This document shows, piece after piece, positions 15,434 through 22,472 of a stretch of DNA of 64,000 bases (position 1 is the stretch's first letter; each line of letters begins with the position of its first letter). The notes under the pieces were generated by a model. The model was given only the letters and a program-made list of their open reading frames with translations. It had not been told where the DNA came from and did no database searches. Source of the stretch: Rhizobium rosettiformans. Lineage in GTDB: Bacteria; Pseudomonadota; Alphaproteobacteria; Rhizobiales; Rhizobiaceae. The stretch is taken from the NCBI RefSeq assembly GCF_016806065.1, contig NZ_CP032405.1:496001-560000 (forward strand), written 5' to 3'. The position numbers and the translations under genes are program-made.

Positions 15434-18181
15434 ATGACGATTGCAAGAATGGCGAAGTCGCTGCTGATGGCAGGCGTGATGACGATGGCCGCCGGAACCC
15501 CGGGGCGCTCGGCCGCCATCGACGTCCGGTTCGCACCGCCGGATGTCGAACTGCCGAAGCAGGCGGTCTGCGCACCGCGCGTCCGCGACGAAGACATGAT
15601 CGCCGAATGGACGGCTTGGGATCAGAAGGCCCTGCCCAAACGAGCGACCTTCGCGATCACCCGCGACATGAACCGCATGCGCGATCTCGATGCGCGCAGG
15701 TTCGAACCGATCATCACCCGCATCCAGGCGCTGATGCCGACGGTCAAGAAGAATTACGACGAAACAGACGCCCTGTTCGATCGTGTCAAACTGATGTTGG
15801 CCAAGGGCGAAGGCGACAAGGTGCGCGACGAGGGCCTAGTGCAAAAGCTCATCGACGCCGGCTCCCATCCGGCAGGCTCGCTCAACACAGTCGCCGACTA
15901 TCTGATCGAAGGCCGCGGCATCGCCCAGGACAAGCAGGCCGGTCTGAAGATGAAGGTCCAGTCGGCCTATGGCGGCAACGCCGATGCGATCCTCGATCTC
16001 GCCCGCATGACCGAAGAGGGTCAGATCGTGGACGGCTGGGACATTGAACCCGAACTTGCCGTCAACATGGCCTTCGGCTCGCTGGTCGGCGTTCTCGACG
16101 AAGGCATTTGCGACCGCATCAGCCGCGTGGCCCGCGAGTATGACGATGGCGAAGTGGTGGTGAAGGACCCGCAGCTGAGCATGGCCTGGTATCGTTTCGC
16201 CGCTGATCTCGGCGACACGGCCGCAGCCTGGGAAGTCGCCGAACTCAATCTGCTCAGCGAGAAGATCGTCAAGGACAACGATGTCCTTCTCAAATATCTG
16301 AAAAAGGCAGCCGACGGCGGCAACATGTCCGCGATCCTCGAGATGGGCCGCCTCTATGCCGAGGGCGCCCTCCTGCCGCGCGACAGAAAGAAGGCCTTCG
16401 ACTATTTCAAGCAGGCGGAAGCCGCCGGAAACCAGGCTGGCATCATCAAGCAGGCGCAACTGCTCGAACAGACCAAGGACCGGTCACCGGAAGATGCGGC
16501 TGCCTATGAAGACCTCCTGCGCCGGCTGATCGCCCGCAACGACCCGCCGCCATGGGCCTACACCCGCCTCGCGCGTGTCATCCAGGCGCGTGACGGCATC
16601 TGGAAATCGGCAGCGGAGGTCAAACCGCTCCTGGAAGAGGCCGTCAAGCGCGGCGACATCGAAGGGGGCATCGACCTGGCAGAGCTTCTCATGAGGGAAG
16701 ACCTGTCGCCCAAAACGATCGCCCGTTCGACCGACCTCTTGTCCGGCGCGATCCACATCAACGGCGAAATCAATGCGATTGCCAAGCTGCAGCGCGTCTA
16801 TCTCTGCATGGATCCGGCAGGCCCCGACATCGAGGCGTCCAAGTACTGGTCGAACATCGAGGCGGGCGCCGGCAACAAGACACTCAACCTGGCACCCGAA
16901 CAGATCGACAAGCTGCCGGAACTGAAGGATCCGATGGTTATTGCGGCTATCCAGACCCAGGCACTTTATGGGCGGGCCAGCGCGCTGGCTCTCTATCAGC
17001 GCTACCTGAAAGGGGCGGGCTATTCCGATCAGGTTCTCAAATTCTGGGCGGAGCGCGCGGAAGTTCGGCGCGGTGCCACCGTCGAAGCGGCACTCCTCGA
17101 GTTCAAGCAGAACCTGGAGAAAGGCCGCATCAACGATGCCAAGCGCAGCATCCAGATGACCGGCGAAGGCATGACCGTCGATGCCGGCCTGAGCTTTGCT
17201 CGCTTTCTCGTCAACAACTACGCGACCGATCCGGAAAGCGTCGCCCTTGCCAGGGAGATCCTGATGCCGCTCGCGGAGACCGGTTCGGGCCGGGCCGTCG
17301 GGCTGCTGAAGGACCTGGAGGGCTCCAACGTCGAGACCAGTTCCTCGCCACTCCAGCGTTTTGGTGACGTTATGCGCGGTCGCGGCGACATGTCGGCGCA
17401 ACTTCTGCTGGCTGAAAACGCGACCTCGGAAGAGGATCAGGCACGCCTGTATCACCAGGCGATCAGCACGCAGCGCTGCGACTACGACGACACGATGGCT
17501 CTGGCCGAGTTCTCCATCCGGCATCAGCGCCAGGATGCCGAGCGTTGGCTGTCGATCGCAAGCCACATTGCGGGTGACGACGCCTGGCGCAAGGTCAAGA
17601 TCGCCGACGTCTACATGGCGCTCAATCAGCCGAAGACCCGGGAACGGGCGCTTGAACTCTATCAGGAAGCGCGTCTCGGCGGCGAGCCGGCCGCCTTCTA
17701 TCGCCTCGTCAAATACTATGCCAACGACGCGACCGAGAGCTACGACCCCGAGAAGGCAAGCGACATCTTCGTGGATCTCGTGGACAGCTCGGACATCAAG
17801 GACGTGCCCGAAAAACTCCTCATGCTGGCCAATATGAAGCCGGATATCCGTCGTCAGGTATCGCAGCGCATCGACGTGCGCGGGCTCTATGAGGAGGCGG
17901 CCGAAAACGGCCAGCCGGTGGCCATGCGCGAAGTGGCAAAACTTCTGCGCAGCGATGCGAAGGACAGCAAGTCCATTCTCGCCGCCTTCAACTGGCTGAA
18001 GAAGGCGGCAGAGGCGGGCGATGCGGAGGCCATGTTCCTCCTGTCGCAATCCTACGCCTACGGGCTGGGCACGCGCCCGGCTCTCGACGACGCACAAGCC
18101 TGGATGGCACGCGCGGCGGAAGCCGGGCATCCCGCAGCCACCCAGGTCCTGAAGCTCAACAACGCAGGAACGGAGGGCTGA
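15434..18181 (+). CDS. algK: Large Sel1-repeat periplasmic protein (AlgK-like)
   Basis: A 915-residue secreted protein, about twice the length of Pseudomonas AlgK (475). It has a cleavable-type signal peptide without a lipobox, so it is probably not lipidated. The mature protein is made of Sel1/TPR-like repeats, for example LKKAADGGNMSAILEMGRLY, FDYFKQAEAAGNQAGIIKQA and the C-terminal LKKAAEAGDAEAMFLLSQSY with YGLGTRPALDDAQAW. AlgK is the periplasmic scaffold that links the polymerase to the outer-membrane porin AlgE. No algE follows here. The ribosome site GGAGG lies before the ATG. I infer a scaffold that spans the periplasm; the partner in the outer membrane is unknown. Confidence 0.75.
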   Translation: MTIARMAKSLLMAGVMTMAAGTPGRSAAIDVRFAPPDVELPKQAVCAPRVRDEDMIAEWTAWDQKALPKRATFAITRDMNRMRDLDARRFEPIITRIQALMPTVKKNYDETDALFDRVKLMLAKGEGDKVRDEGLVQKLIDAGSHPAGSLNTVADYLIEGRGIAQDKQAGLKMKVQSAYGGNADAILDLARMTEEGQIVDGWDIEPELAVNMAFGSLVGVLDEGICDRISRVAREYDDGEVVVKDPQLSMAWYRFAADLGDTAAAWEVAELNLLSEKIVKDNDVLLKYLKKAADGGNMSAILEMGRLYAEGALLPRDRKKAFDYFKQAEAAGNQAGIIKQAQLLEQTKDRSPEDAAAYEDLLRRLIARNDPPPWAYTRLARVIQARDGIWKSAAEVKPLLEEAVKRGDIEGGIDLAELLMREDLSPKTIARSTDLLSGAIHINGEINAIAKLQRVYLCMDPAGPDIEASKYWSNIEAGAGNKTLNLAPEQIDKLPELKDPMVIAAIQTQALYGRASALALYQRYLKGAGYSDQVLKFWAERAEVRRGATVEAALLEFKQNLEKGRINDAKRSIQMTGEGMTVDAGLSFARFLVNNYATDPESVALAREILMPLAETGSGRAVGLLKDLEGSNVETSSSPLQRFGDVMRGRGDMSAQLLLAENATSEEDQARLYHQAISTQRCDYDDTMALAEFSIRHQRQDAERWLSIASHIAGDDAWRKVKIADVYMALNQPKTRERALELYQEARLGGEPAAFYRLVKYYANDATESYDPEKASDIFVDLVDSSDIKDVPEKLLMLANMKPDIRRQVSQRIDVRGLYEEAAENGQPVAMREVAKLLRSDAKDSKSILAAFNWLKKAAEAGDAEAMFLLSQSYAYGLGTRPALDDAQAWMARAAEAGHPAATQVLKLNNAGTEG

Positions 18182-18184
18182 GCA

Positions 18185-19273
18185 TTGGCCGATCTCACCC
18201 ATTGGACACTGAACCGCCATATCGCAGCCTCGCTGCTCGCAATCACAGCCGCCATGGCAGCGGCGCCAGCGGCGCAGGCCGCAGACGAGACCTGCTTCAA
18301 GACGCCTACGCCGGTCATGAGTCTCGGCTTCGGCAGTCGCTACGAAGCGGATTCCAAAAATCGCTCCGACATCGATGAAGAGTCCGACGCGGCCGTGACC
18401 AAGGCTCTGAAGCCGATAGACCAGTTCATTCAAAATCTCGCCAAGGTCGTTTCGAAGGCCCAAACCGAGAAGGACATCGCGACAAGGCGCGCCTATCACC
18501 GCTGCGTCGTGGATTCTGTTTACGCCTGGGCGAAGGCGGATGCTCTCAACGACATGCGCACATTCAACGCCAAACTATCGGTACCAGCACGGATCGGCGG
18601 CCTCGCCATCCTCTTTGCCGAAAGCCGTGACCAGGTTCCGGGGCTTCACGACCGGGAACGCATCGTGGAGAAGTGGCTGCAGAAGCGCGCACAGGAGATC
18701 GTCTACTTCTTCGAAAACGAAGCGACCAAGGGGGCTGCCCGCAACAACCTGCGCGCCTGGGCCAGCATGGCTGTCGGCGAGGTCGGGGTGCTCAACCGGG
18801 ACCGAGGTCTCGTCGAATGGTCGATCCTCAGCAACAACACCATGATTACCAATGCGGCGACCGATGGCAGCCTGCCGCTGGAAATGAATCGCCAGCGTTA
18901 TGCCCTGCACTACCAATTGCACGCCATGACGCCGCTGGTCGCCTCCGTCGCAAGGCTCTGCGAGGCAGGATACGGCAAGGGCGGTGCAGATCTCGACAAA
19001 CTGCGGACCATGGCGCACTTCTCGGTCAAGGCCGTGAAGGACCCGAAGATCGTGCAGAAGATCAATGGCAAGAGCCAGACGGTGAAACCGGGGCTGAAGA
19101 ACAACCTCACGTCACTGGCTTGGCTGGAACCCTATGTGGCGCTCACCAACGATCTGGACATGGAGAAGGAATTCGCGTCGCTGAGACCGCTTTCAAATTC
19201 GAAGCTGGGCGGAAACCAGACCAATCTCTACGACGATCAAAGGATCAGTTGCACCATGACGGTACAGAACTGA
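18185..19273 (+). CDS. algL: AlgL-like alginate lyase family (PL5) protein, active site altered
   Basis: A 362-residue secreted protein with a signal peptide ending in AQAAD near residue 32. The fold family is suggested by RAYHRCVVDSVYAWA, NNLRAWASMAVGEVG and the MNRQRYALHYQLHAMTPLV block, which matches the Arg/Tyr-containing segment of polysaccharide lyase family 5. In PL5 enzymes the NNHSYW motif supplies the catalytic histidine; here it reads NNLRAW, so the His is Leu. The Arg and Tyr seven residues apart are kept. AlgL normally clears stray alginate from the periplasm. This copy may be inactive or act on a different polymer. It is the last gene of the operon. Confidence 0.75.
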   Translation: MADLTHWTLNRHIAASLLAITAAMAAAPAAQAADETCFKTPTPVMSLGFGSRYEADSKNRSDIDEESDAAVTKALKPIDQFIQNLAKVVSKAQTEKDIATRRAYHRCVVDSVYAWAKADALNDMRTFNAKLSVPARIGGLAILFAESRDQVPGLHDRERIVEKWLQKRAQEIVYFFENEATKGAARNNLRAWASMAVGEVGVLNRDRGLVEWSILSNNTMITNAATDGSLPLEMNRQRYALHYQLHAMTPLVASVARLCEAGYGKGGADLDKLRTMAHFSVKAVKDPKIVQKINGKSQTVKPGLKNNLTSLAWLEPYVALTNDLDMEKEFASLRPLSNSKLGGNQTNLYDDQRISCTMTVQN

Positions 19274-19279
19274 TCAGGG

Positions 19280-19504
19280 TCAGTCCGAGGACAGCCGGAT
19301 ACGATGACCAATCAGGGGCTGATCGCTTCGGGCAGCACCTGCCACGCTAGCGTCTGCGCCAGAGTCCATCTGCCAGTCCTGAACTTCAAGCTGGACGAGC
19401 GAACGGACGGCGTCGAGCGACCGCTCGCGGCCATGCGTGCCCGCCAGCGCCTCGCCCAGGCGGCTCAGAAGGTCTTCGGTCGGGTTATGCGGGGACTGCG
19501 TCAC
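19280..19504 (-). CDS. Possible small protein of unknown function
   Basis: A 74-codon frame from a GTG at 19504, preceded at good spacing by AGAGGAG. It is not recognised. The N-terminal half (residues about 8-43, with EDLLSRLGEALAGTHGRERSLDAVRSL split over a helix) looks amphipathic helical; the C-terminus is polar. It converges on the algL stop at 19273. The ribosome site is the main support; composition alone would not be convincing. Confidence 0.35.
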   Translation of the reverse strand: MTQSPHNPTEDLLSRLGEALAGTHGRERSLDAVRSLVQLEVQDWQMDSGADASVAGAARSDQPLIGHRIRLSSD

Positions 19505-19717
19505 CTCGATGCTCCTCTGACGACATCCTGCTACAAACATGGGCATTGCGGAAGCCGTTCGCCATCAAAGCTGGCCCCAAACACTTAAAAAAGTCGCAAT
19601 TCCTCGTGAGCGGCGCGCCCAAGCACCTCGCTTTCGAGCAGAATGGCAAACAAAGTGTGATGATCAGTCAGCGTCGGCCGGAAGACTCAACGGGGGCTTT
19701 GCGCCCCCGGAGTTAAA
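19505..19717. other. Intergenic region with a terminator-like hairpin
   Basis: No gene is supported between the possible small protein and cheW. The only structured element is the GC-rich hairpin at 19691-19709. The AT-rich stretch near 19585-19610 may hold the promoter of the small leftward gene, but no clear -35/-10 pair was found. Confidence 0.35.
19691..19709 (-). terminator. GC-rich hairpin just after cheW
   Basis: A 7-bp stem CGGGGGC/GCCCCCG with a 5-base loop, 9 bases past the cheW stop on the minus strand. It lacks a strong T-run on either side, so it is a weak intrinsic terminator or a transcript-end stabilising hairpin. Confidence 0.5.
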
Positions 19718-20188
19718 TTAGGCAGCCATGCCCCAGGCGGACGGGTCGTCATCGCCGAACATGCGCTCGAGGCTAAGGAAGCAGATCATGCTCTTGTCAT
19801 GGGCAATGATGCCGTCGGAGAAGGCTGCACTCGGGCCGGTCGCGGCCGGAAGAGGCTGCAGCGTGCTGCCAGACACTGTCAGGATGTCGGAGACGCCGTC
19901 GACCAGCAGACCGACGGTCATGCCGTTGACTTCGGTGACAACAACGGCACTGCGCTCCGTCGCCTGGGCCGCCGGCATTCCGAGCTTCACAGCGAGATCG
20001 ACGATCGGGATGACCGTCCCGCGAAGATTCATGACGCCGAGGACTTCGTAGGGCGAGTGCGGGATGGGCGTAACCGGTGCCCAGCCGCGGATTTCGCGGA
20101 TCGATGTCGTTTTGACGCAGAACTCCTGTTGGTGAAGCCGAAAGGCGATGATTTCGAGGGCATCGGCGGCGTTCGACGTCGTATTCAT
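19718..20188 (-). CDS. cheW: CheW-like chemotaxis coupling protein
   Basis: A 156-residue single-domain CheW protein. Recognisable segments are LEIIAFRLHQQEFCVKT, the SIREIRGW start of the second strand, and VLGVMNLRGTVIPIVDLAVKLG, the most conserved CheW block. CheW links transmembrane receptors to the histidine kinase CheA. The start at 20188 is set by a strong GCAGGAGGAAAT site; a longer frame to 20236 lacks one. No cheA, mcp or other che gene is in the window, so it is an orphan and could serve a receptor encoded elsewhere. Confidence 0.88.
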   Translation of the reverse strand: MNTTSNAADALEIIAFRLHQQEFCVKTTSIREIRGWAPVTPIPHSPYEVLGVMNLRGTVIPIVDLAVKLGMPAAQATERSAVVVTEVNGMTVGLLVDGVSDILTVSGSTLQPLPAATGPSAAFSDGIIAHDKSMICFLSLERMFGDDDPSAWGMAA

Positions 20189-20365
20189 CTGCGATTTCCT
20201 CCTGCTGCGAGCCTGCGTCGGCTGGCAGCTTGTCACGATGTTGGTTCACCGGGGATCCCGGCGGCAGAGGCCCGCTCTGCACTCCAAATCAATTTAGCCC
20301 ACCAGTAATTAAAGAATATCTAAATCAATCAGGAGAATCCGCAACTGGTGCCACAGACATGGCCG

Positions 20366-21253
20366 TCATCGCGCGAGCATTGTGAAATGCGCCATCTGTC
20401 CGGCACTCCACCAGGAAAATTCTTGCAGCAGCGAGGACTCGACCGCGCCGATCCGACCACCGTGAAGGCTCAGCCTCCCCTGCGTCGTCGCGATCGCCAG
20501 TACATTTCCGACGTGCTGGCGAGACACCTGAAACCGCTGCGACAGTGCATCATAGGTGAGCGCAAGCGGCCAGTCTTCACCCAGCGCACCGGCCAGGTGG
20601 GCACCCATAACGGCACAAAGAATGAGATATCCGCTGTCGCGACCGGTGAAGTCGACGACCGTCTCGAACGGTGTGAAAAGCACATCCATGGACTGGAAGG
20701 CCGTGGTCGATCGACCAATCAGGCGGCAGACACGAGAGATATCGGCGTCCAGGGCCTCCCGCAGCGGGTGATGTTCGAGCAGGGCGGACGCTGCAATAAA
20801 GGCCAGAGGGGAACGGGCAATTTCCAAGATGAGGGACGGCGTGGGCCGCAACCTGATCTCACGCCTGTCTCGTGCATTCTGTTCTGCCACGACATAGCCA
20901 CCGGCCCGAAGGCCCGATATGAGATCGCTGACCTGGCGAGCGCTGCCGGGCACCAGGGTCTGCAGCAGGGTCATGGTCGGTGCAGGACCCGTCCCCTCGT
21001 CAAAGCGGACCCACATCCCGATCAGCATGTAGCAGGTGATGTAGCGCATCTTCTGCGCAAAGATCTTGTTGGCCGGCCAGCGGAATGCACTGGCCTCCAC
21101 CATGCTGCGGCAATAGGCGAGCACCGCCCTGTCGAAGCCCGGATGGGCAAGATAGCCGCTCGCCAATTGCCACACAGGTTCGCCAAGATGCTTCTCGACA
21201 CCGGGATGGACCACCAGTCGGTCCCGATCAAGTTCGGCACGCAATTGATCCAT
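20366..21253 (-). CDS. Unrecognised protein with two helix-turn-helix-like regions
   Basis: A 295-residue protein I cannot assign to a family. A winged-helix-like segment at about residues 93-140 (MTLLQTLVPGSARQVSDLIS, then GGYVVAEQNARDRREIRLRPTP) resembles MarR-type DNA-binding domains. A second HTH-like segment lies at about 238-262 (YDALSQRFQVSRQHVGNVLA). There are no membrane helices and no signal peptide. The ribosome site TGGAG is 7 bases before the ATG. The likely role is a transcription regulator with two DNA-binding modules; the target is unknown. It sits between cheW and the sulfide module, all on the minus strand as far as the blh-like gene. Confidence 0.6.
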   Translation of the reverse strand: MDQLRAELDRDRLVVHPGVEKHLGEPVWQLASGYLAHPGFDRAVLAYCRSMVEASAFRWPANKIFAQKMRYITCYMLIGMWVRFDEGTGPAPTMTLLQTLVPGSARQVSDLISGLRAGGYVVAEQNARDRREIRLRPTPSLILEIARSPLAFIAASALLEHHPLREALDADISRVCRLIGRSTTAFQSMDVLFTPFETVVDFTGRDSGYLILCAVMGAHLAGALGEDWPLALTYDALSQRFQVSRQHVGNVLAIATTQGRLSLHGGRIGAVESSLLQEFSWWSAGQMAHFTMLAR

Positions 21254-21376
21254 GGCGCAACTCCAGATCAGAATTGTGCATAGGAGGCCAATTCACCGAC
21301 GCCGTCGATTGGTAAATCTAGTAGTCAACCCTAATCAAAGAAGGCCTTAAGGCTCAGTATGACGGCTCGCTCGGCG

Positions 21377-21712
21377 TCAGGGAACGCGTTTGGCAAGATC
21401 GTAGGCAGCAGCGCATCGTTGGCCGGATGCGCAATAAGCGAGGATCGGTCCCGACTGCCGGCTGATGATCGCTTTTAGCTCGCGCGCCTGATCAAAGGAT
21501 ATGGAGCCTGGGACGACCGGCAGATAATGCGCATCGAGCCCGACCTCACTGGCTGAATTTGCAATTTCGTCAAAGGCCGGCTGAAAGAAGCCTTCGTTGT
21601 CCGGCCGCATGCAGACGATGGCCTTGAAGCCGAGTTCGGCAATCGCTTGCAGCTCCTGCGGCTTGATCTGTCCGGTGACATGAAAGCTCGGATCGATGCT
21701 GCGGATGCTCAT
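21377..21712 (-). CDS. Blh-like / DUF442 (TIGR01244) phosphatase-fold protein
   Basis: A 111-residue protein of the family fused to or neighbouring beta-lactamase-like sulfur dioxygenases. It has the family N-terminus IRSIDPSFHVTGQI, the middle LGFKAIVCMRPDNE and the active-site loop YCASGQR, a cysteine-phosphatase/rhodanese-like signature. In rhizobia and Xylella such genes are under the repressor BigR and act in hydrogen sulfide or persulfide detoxification. The start at 21712 has AGGAAAGGA upstream; a start 33 bases earlier is possible. It is divergent from the BigR-like gene at 21844, and the 131-base gap between them holds the candidate operator. Confidence 0.75.
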   Translation of the reverse strand: MSIRSIDPSFHVTGQIKPQELQAIAELGFKAIVCMRPDNEGFFQPAFDEIANSASEVGLDAHYLPVVPGSISFDQARELKAIISRQSGPILAYCASGQRCAAAYDLAKRVP

Positions 21713-21808
21713 GACAAGTCCTTTCCTGAGGGCGCTGACCTTCATACGCCGAGGTCAAAACATATAACGTTTTTTATATATTTTAGTTCTGTGGCCCCGT
21801 GTCAACAC

Positions 21809-21836
21809 TTGCCAGTCCGGATTTCTCATATATATT
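21809..21836 (+). promoter_or_regulatory. Candidate promoter of the BigR-like gene
   Basis: TTGCCA at 21809-21814 and TATATT at 21831-21836 are 16 bases apart. The expected transcription start would fall at or next to the ATG at 21844, so the message may be leaderless; in agreement, no ribosome site precedes that ATG. Confidence 0.45.
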
Positions 21837-21842
21837 CGTATC
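21830..21842 (+). promoter_or_regulatory. Candidate BigR/SqrR operator, copy 1
   Basis: ATATATTCGTATC overlaps the -10 of the BigR-like gene. A copy with one mismatch (ATATATACGTATC) occurs at 22220-22232 before the next gene, as expected if the repressor controls both its own gene and the efflux operon. Confidence 0.5.
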
Positions 21843-21843
21843 T

Positions 21844-22161
21844 ATGAAGATTGATCCTGAACAGATGAAAGCTGGTGCCGACATGGCCAGCGAACTCCTC
21901 AAGTCGCTATCCAATCGATATCGACTGCTGATCCTCTGCCGCCTAGCCGACGGCGAGCACTCCGTCGGTCAGCTTGCCGAATTCCTCGGGATCCGCGACA
22001 GCACCGTGTCTCAGCATCTGGCACTGTTGCGCCGGGAGAAGATCATCATGGGGCGGCGCGACGGCCAGACTATCTGGTACCGGATCGAGAGCGAACCGGC
22101 GCGCGCGATCATCGGCACCCTCTACGACAGCTTCTGTAAAACCTCCGACTGCGCCGCCTGA
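21844..22161 (+). CDS. ArsR-family sulfide/persulfide-sensing repressor (BigR/SqrR-like)
   Basis: A 105-residue ArsR/SmtB winged-helix repressor. The core SNRYRLLILCRLADGEHSVGQ and the recognition helix DSTVSQHLALLRREKI match BigR, YgaV and SqrR. Two cysteines, C32 and C98, are 66 residues apart, the same spacing as the sensing pair C41/C107 of Rhodobacter capsulatus SqrR; an extra C103 lies near the end. These proteins release DNA when persulfides crosslink the two cysteines. The ATG at 21844 is preferred; a GTG at 21799 would add 15 residues and has no ribosome site either. Its neighbours (Blh-like gene, DUF2892 protein, RND pump) fit a sulfide-stress regulon. Confidence 0.82.
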   Translation: MKIDPEQMKAGADMASELLKSLSNRYRLLILCRLADGEHSVGQLAEFLGIRDSTVSQHLALLRREKIIMGRRDGQTIWYRIESEPARAIIGTLYDSFCKTSDCAA

Positions 22162-22201
22162 CGCGGCAGCCGACACCGTCATCCATTCTACGAATGGCGG
22201 C

Positions 22202-22232
22202 TTGACACAGGCTTGTCTAATATATACGTATC
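22202..22232 (+). promoter_or_regulatory. Promoter and operator copy 2 of the efflux operon
   Basis: A perfect TTGACA at 22202-22207 is followed by the operator-like ATATATACGTATC at 22220-22232, which lies where the -10 is expected. Just downstream a related half, GATATGTATC, continues the pattern. The site repeats copy 1 at 21830 with one mismatch. The start codon at 22263 follows an AAGGAG ribosome site. Confidence 0.5.
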
Positions 22233-22262
22233 ATCGTAGATATGTATCTTAAGGAGAAAAAC

Positions 22263-22463
22263 ATGTCGATCGATCGCGCCGTTCTCGTCTTTGCAGGGTT
22301 CATGATCCTGCTTTCCCTCCTGCTGACATACTTCGTGCATCCGGGCTTCGTCTGGTTCACCGCTTTTATCGGCGTGAACATGATGCAATCGGCCTTCACC
22401 GGCTTCTGCCCGGCGGCCACGATTTTCCGCAAGCTGGGGCTGCGCCCCGGCACAGCATTCTGA
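22263..22463 (+). CDS. Small DUF2892 (YgaP-type) membrane protein
   Basis: A 66-residue protein with two hydrophobic helices (about residues 6-24 and 29-45) and the family signature MQSAFTGFCPAATIFRKLG. This is the stand-alone form of the C-terminal membrane domain of the rhodanese YgaP, frequent in sulfur-detoxification operons under BigR-like repressors. The cysteine in GFCP is invariant in the family. It begins 31 bases after the candidate operator and is followed within 10 bases by the RND adaptor gene, so the three genes form an operon. Confidence 0.8.
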   Translation: MSIDRAVLVFAGFMILLSLLLTYFVHPGFVWFTAFIGVNMMQSAFTGFCPAATIFRKLGLRPGTAF

Positions 22464-22472
22464 GGTCAAGTC

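Noticed and set aside
15434-18181. Whether the large AlgK-like gene hides an AlgE porin fusion
   Set aside because: The sequence is helical Sel1-type repeats to its end; no amphipathic beta-strand pattern or C-terminal aromatic residue typical of barrels was seen.
21344-21353. Palindrome GCCTTAAGGC near the blh-like gene
   Set aside because: A 10-bp dyad without loop or T-run downstream; too short to call an operator or terminator by itself.
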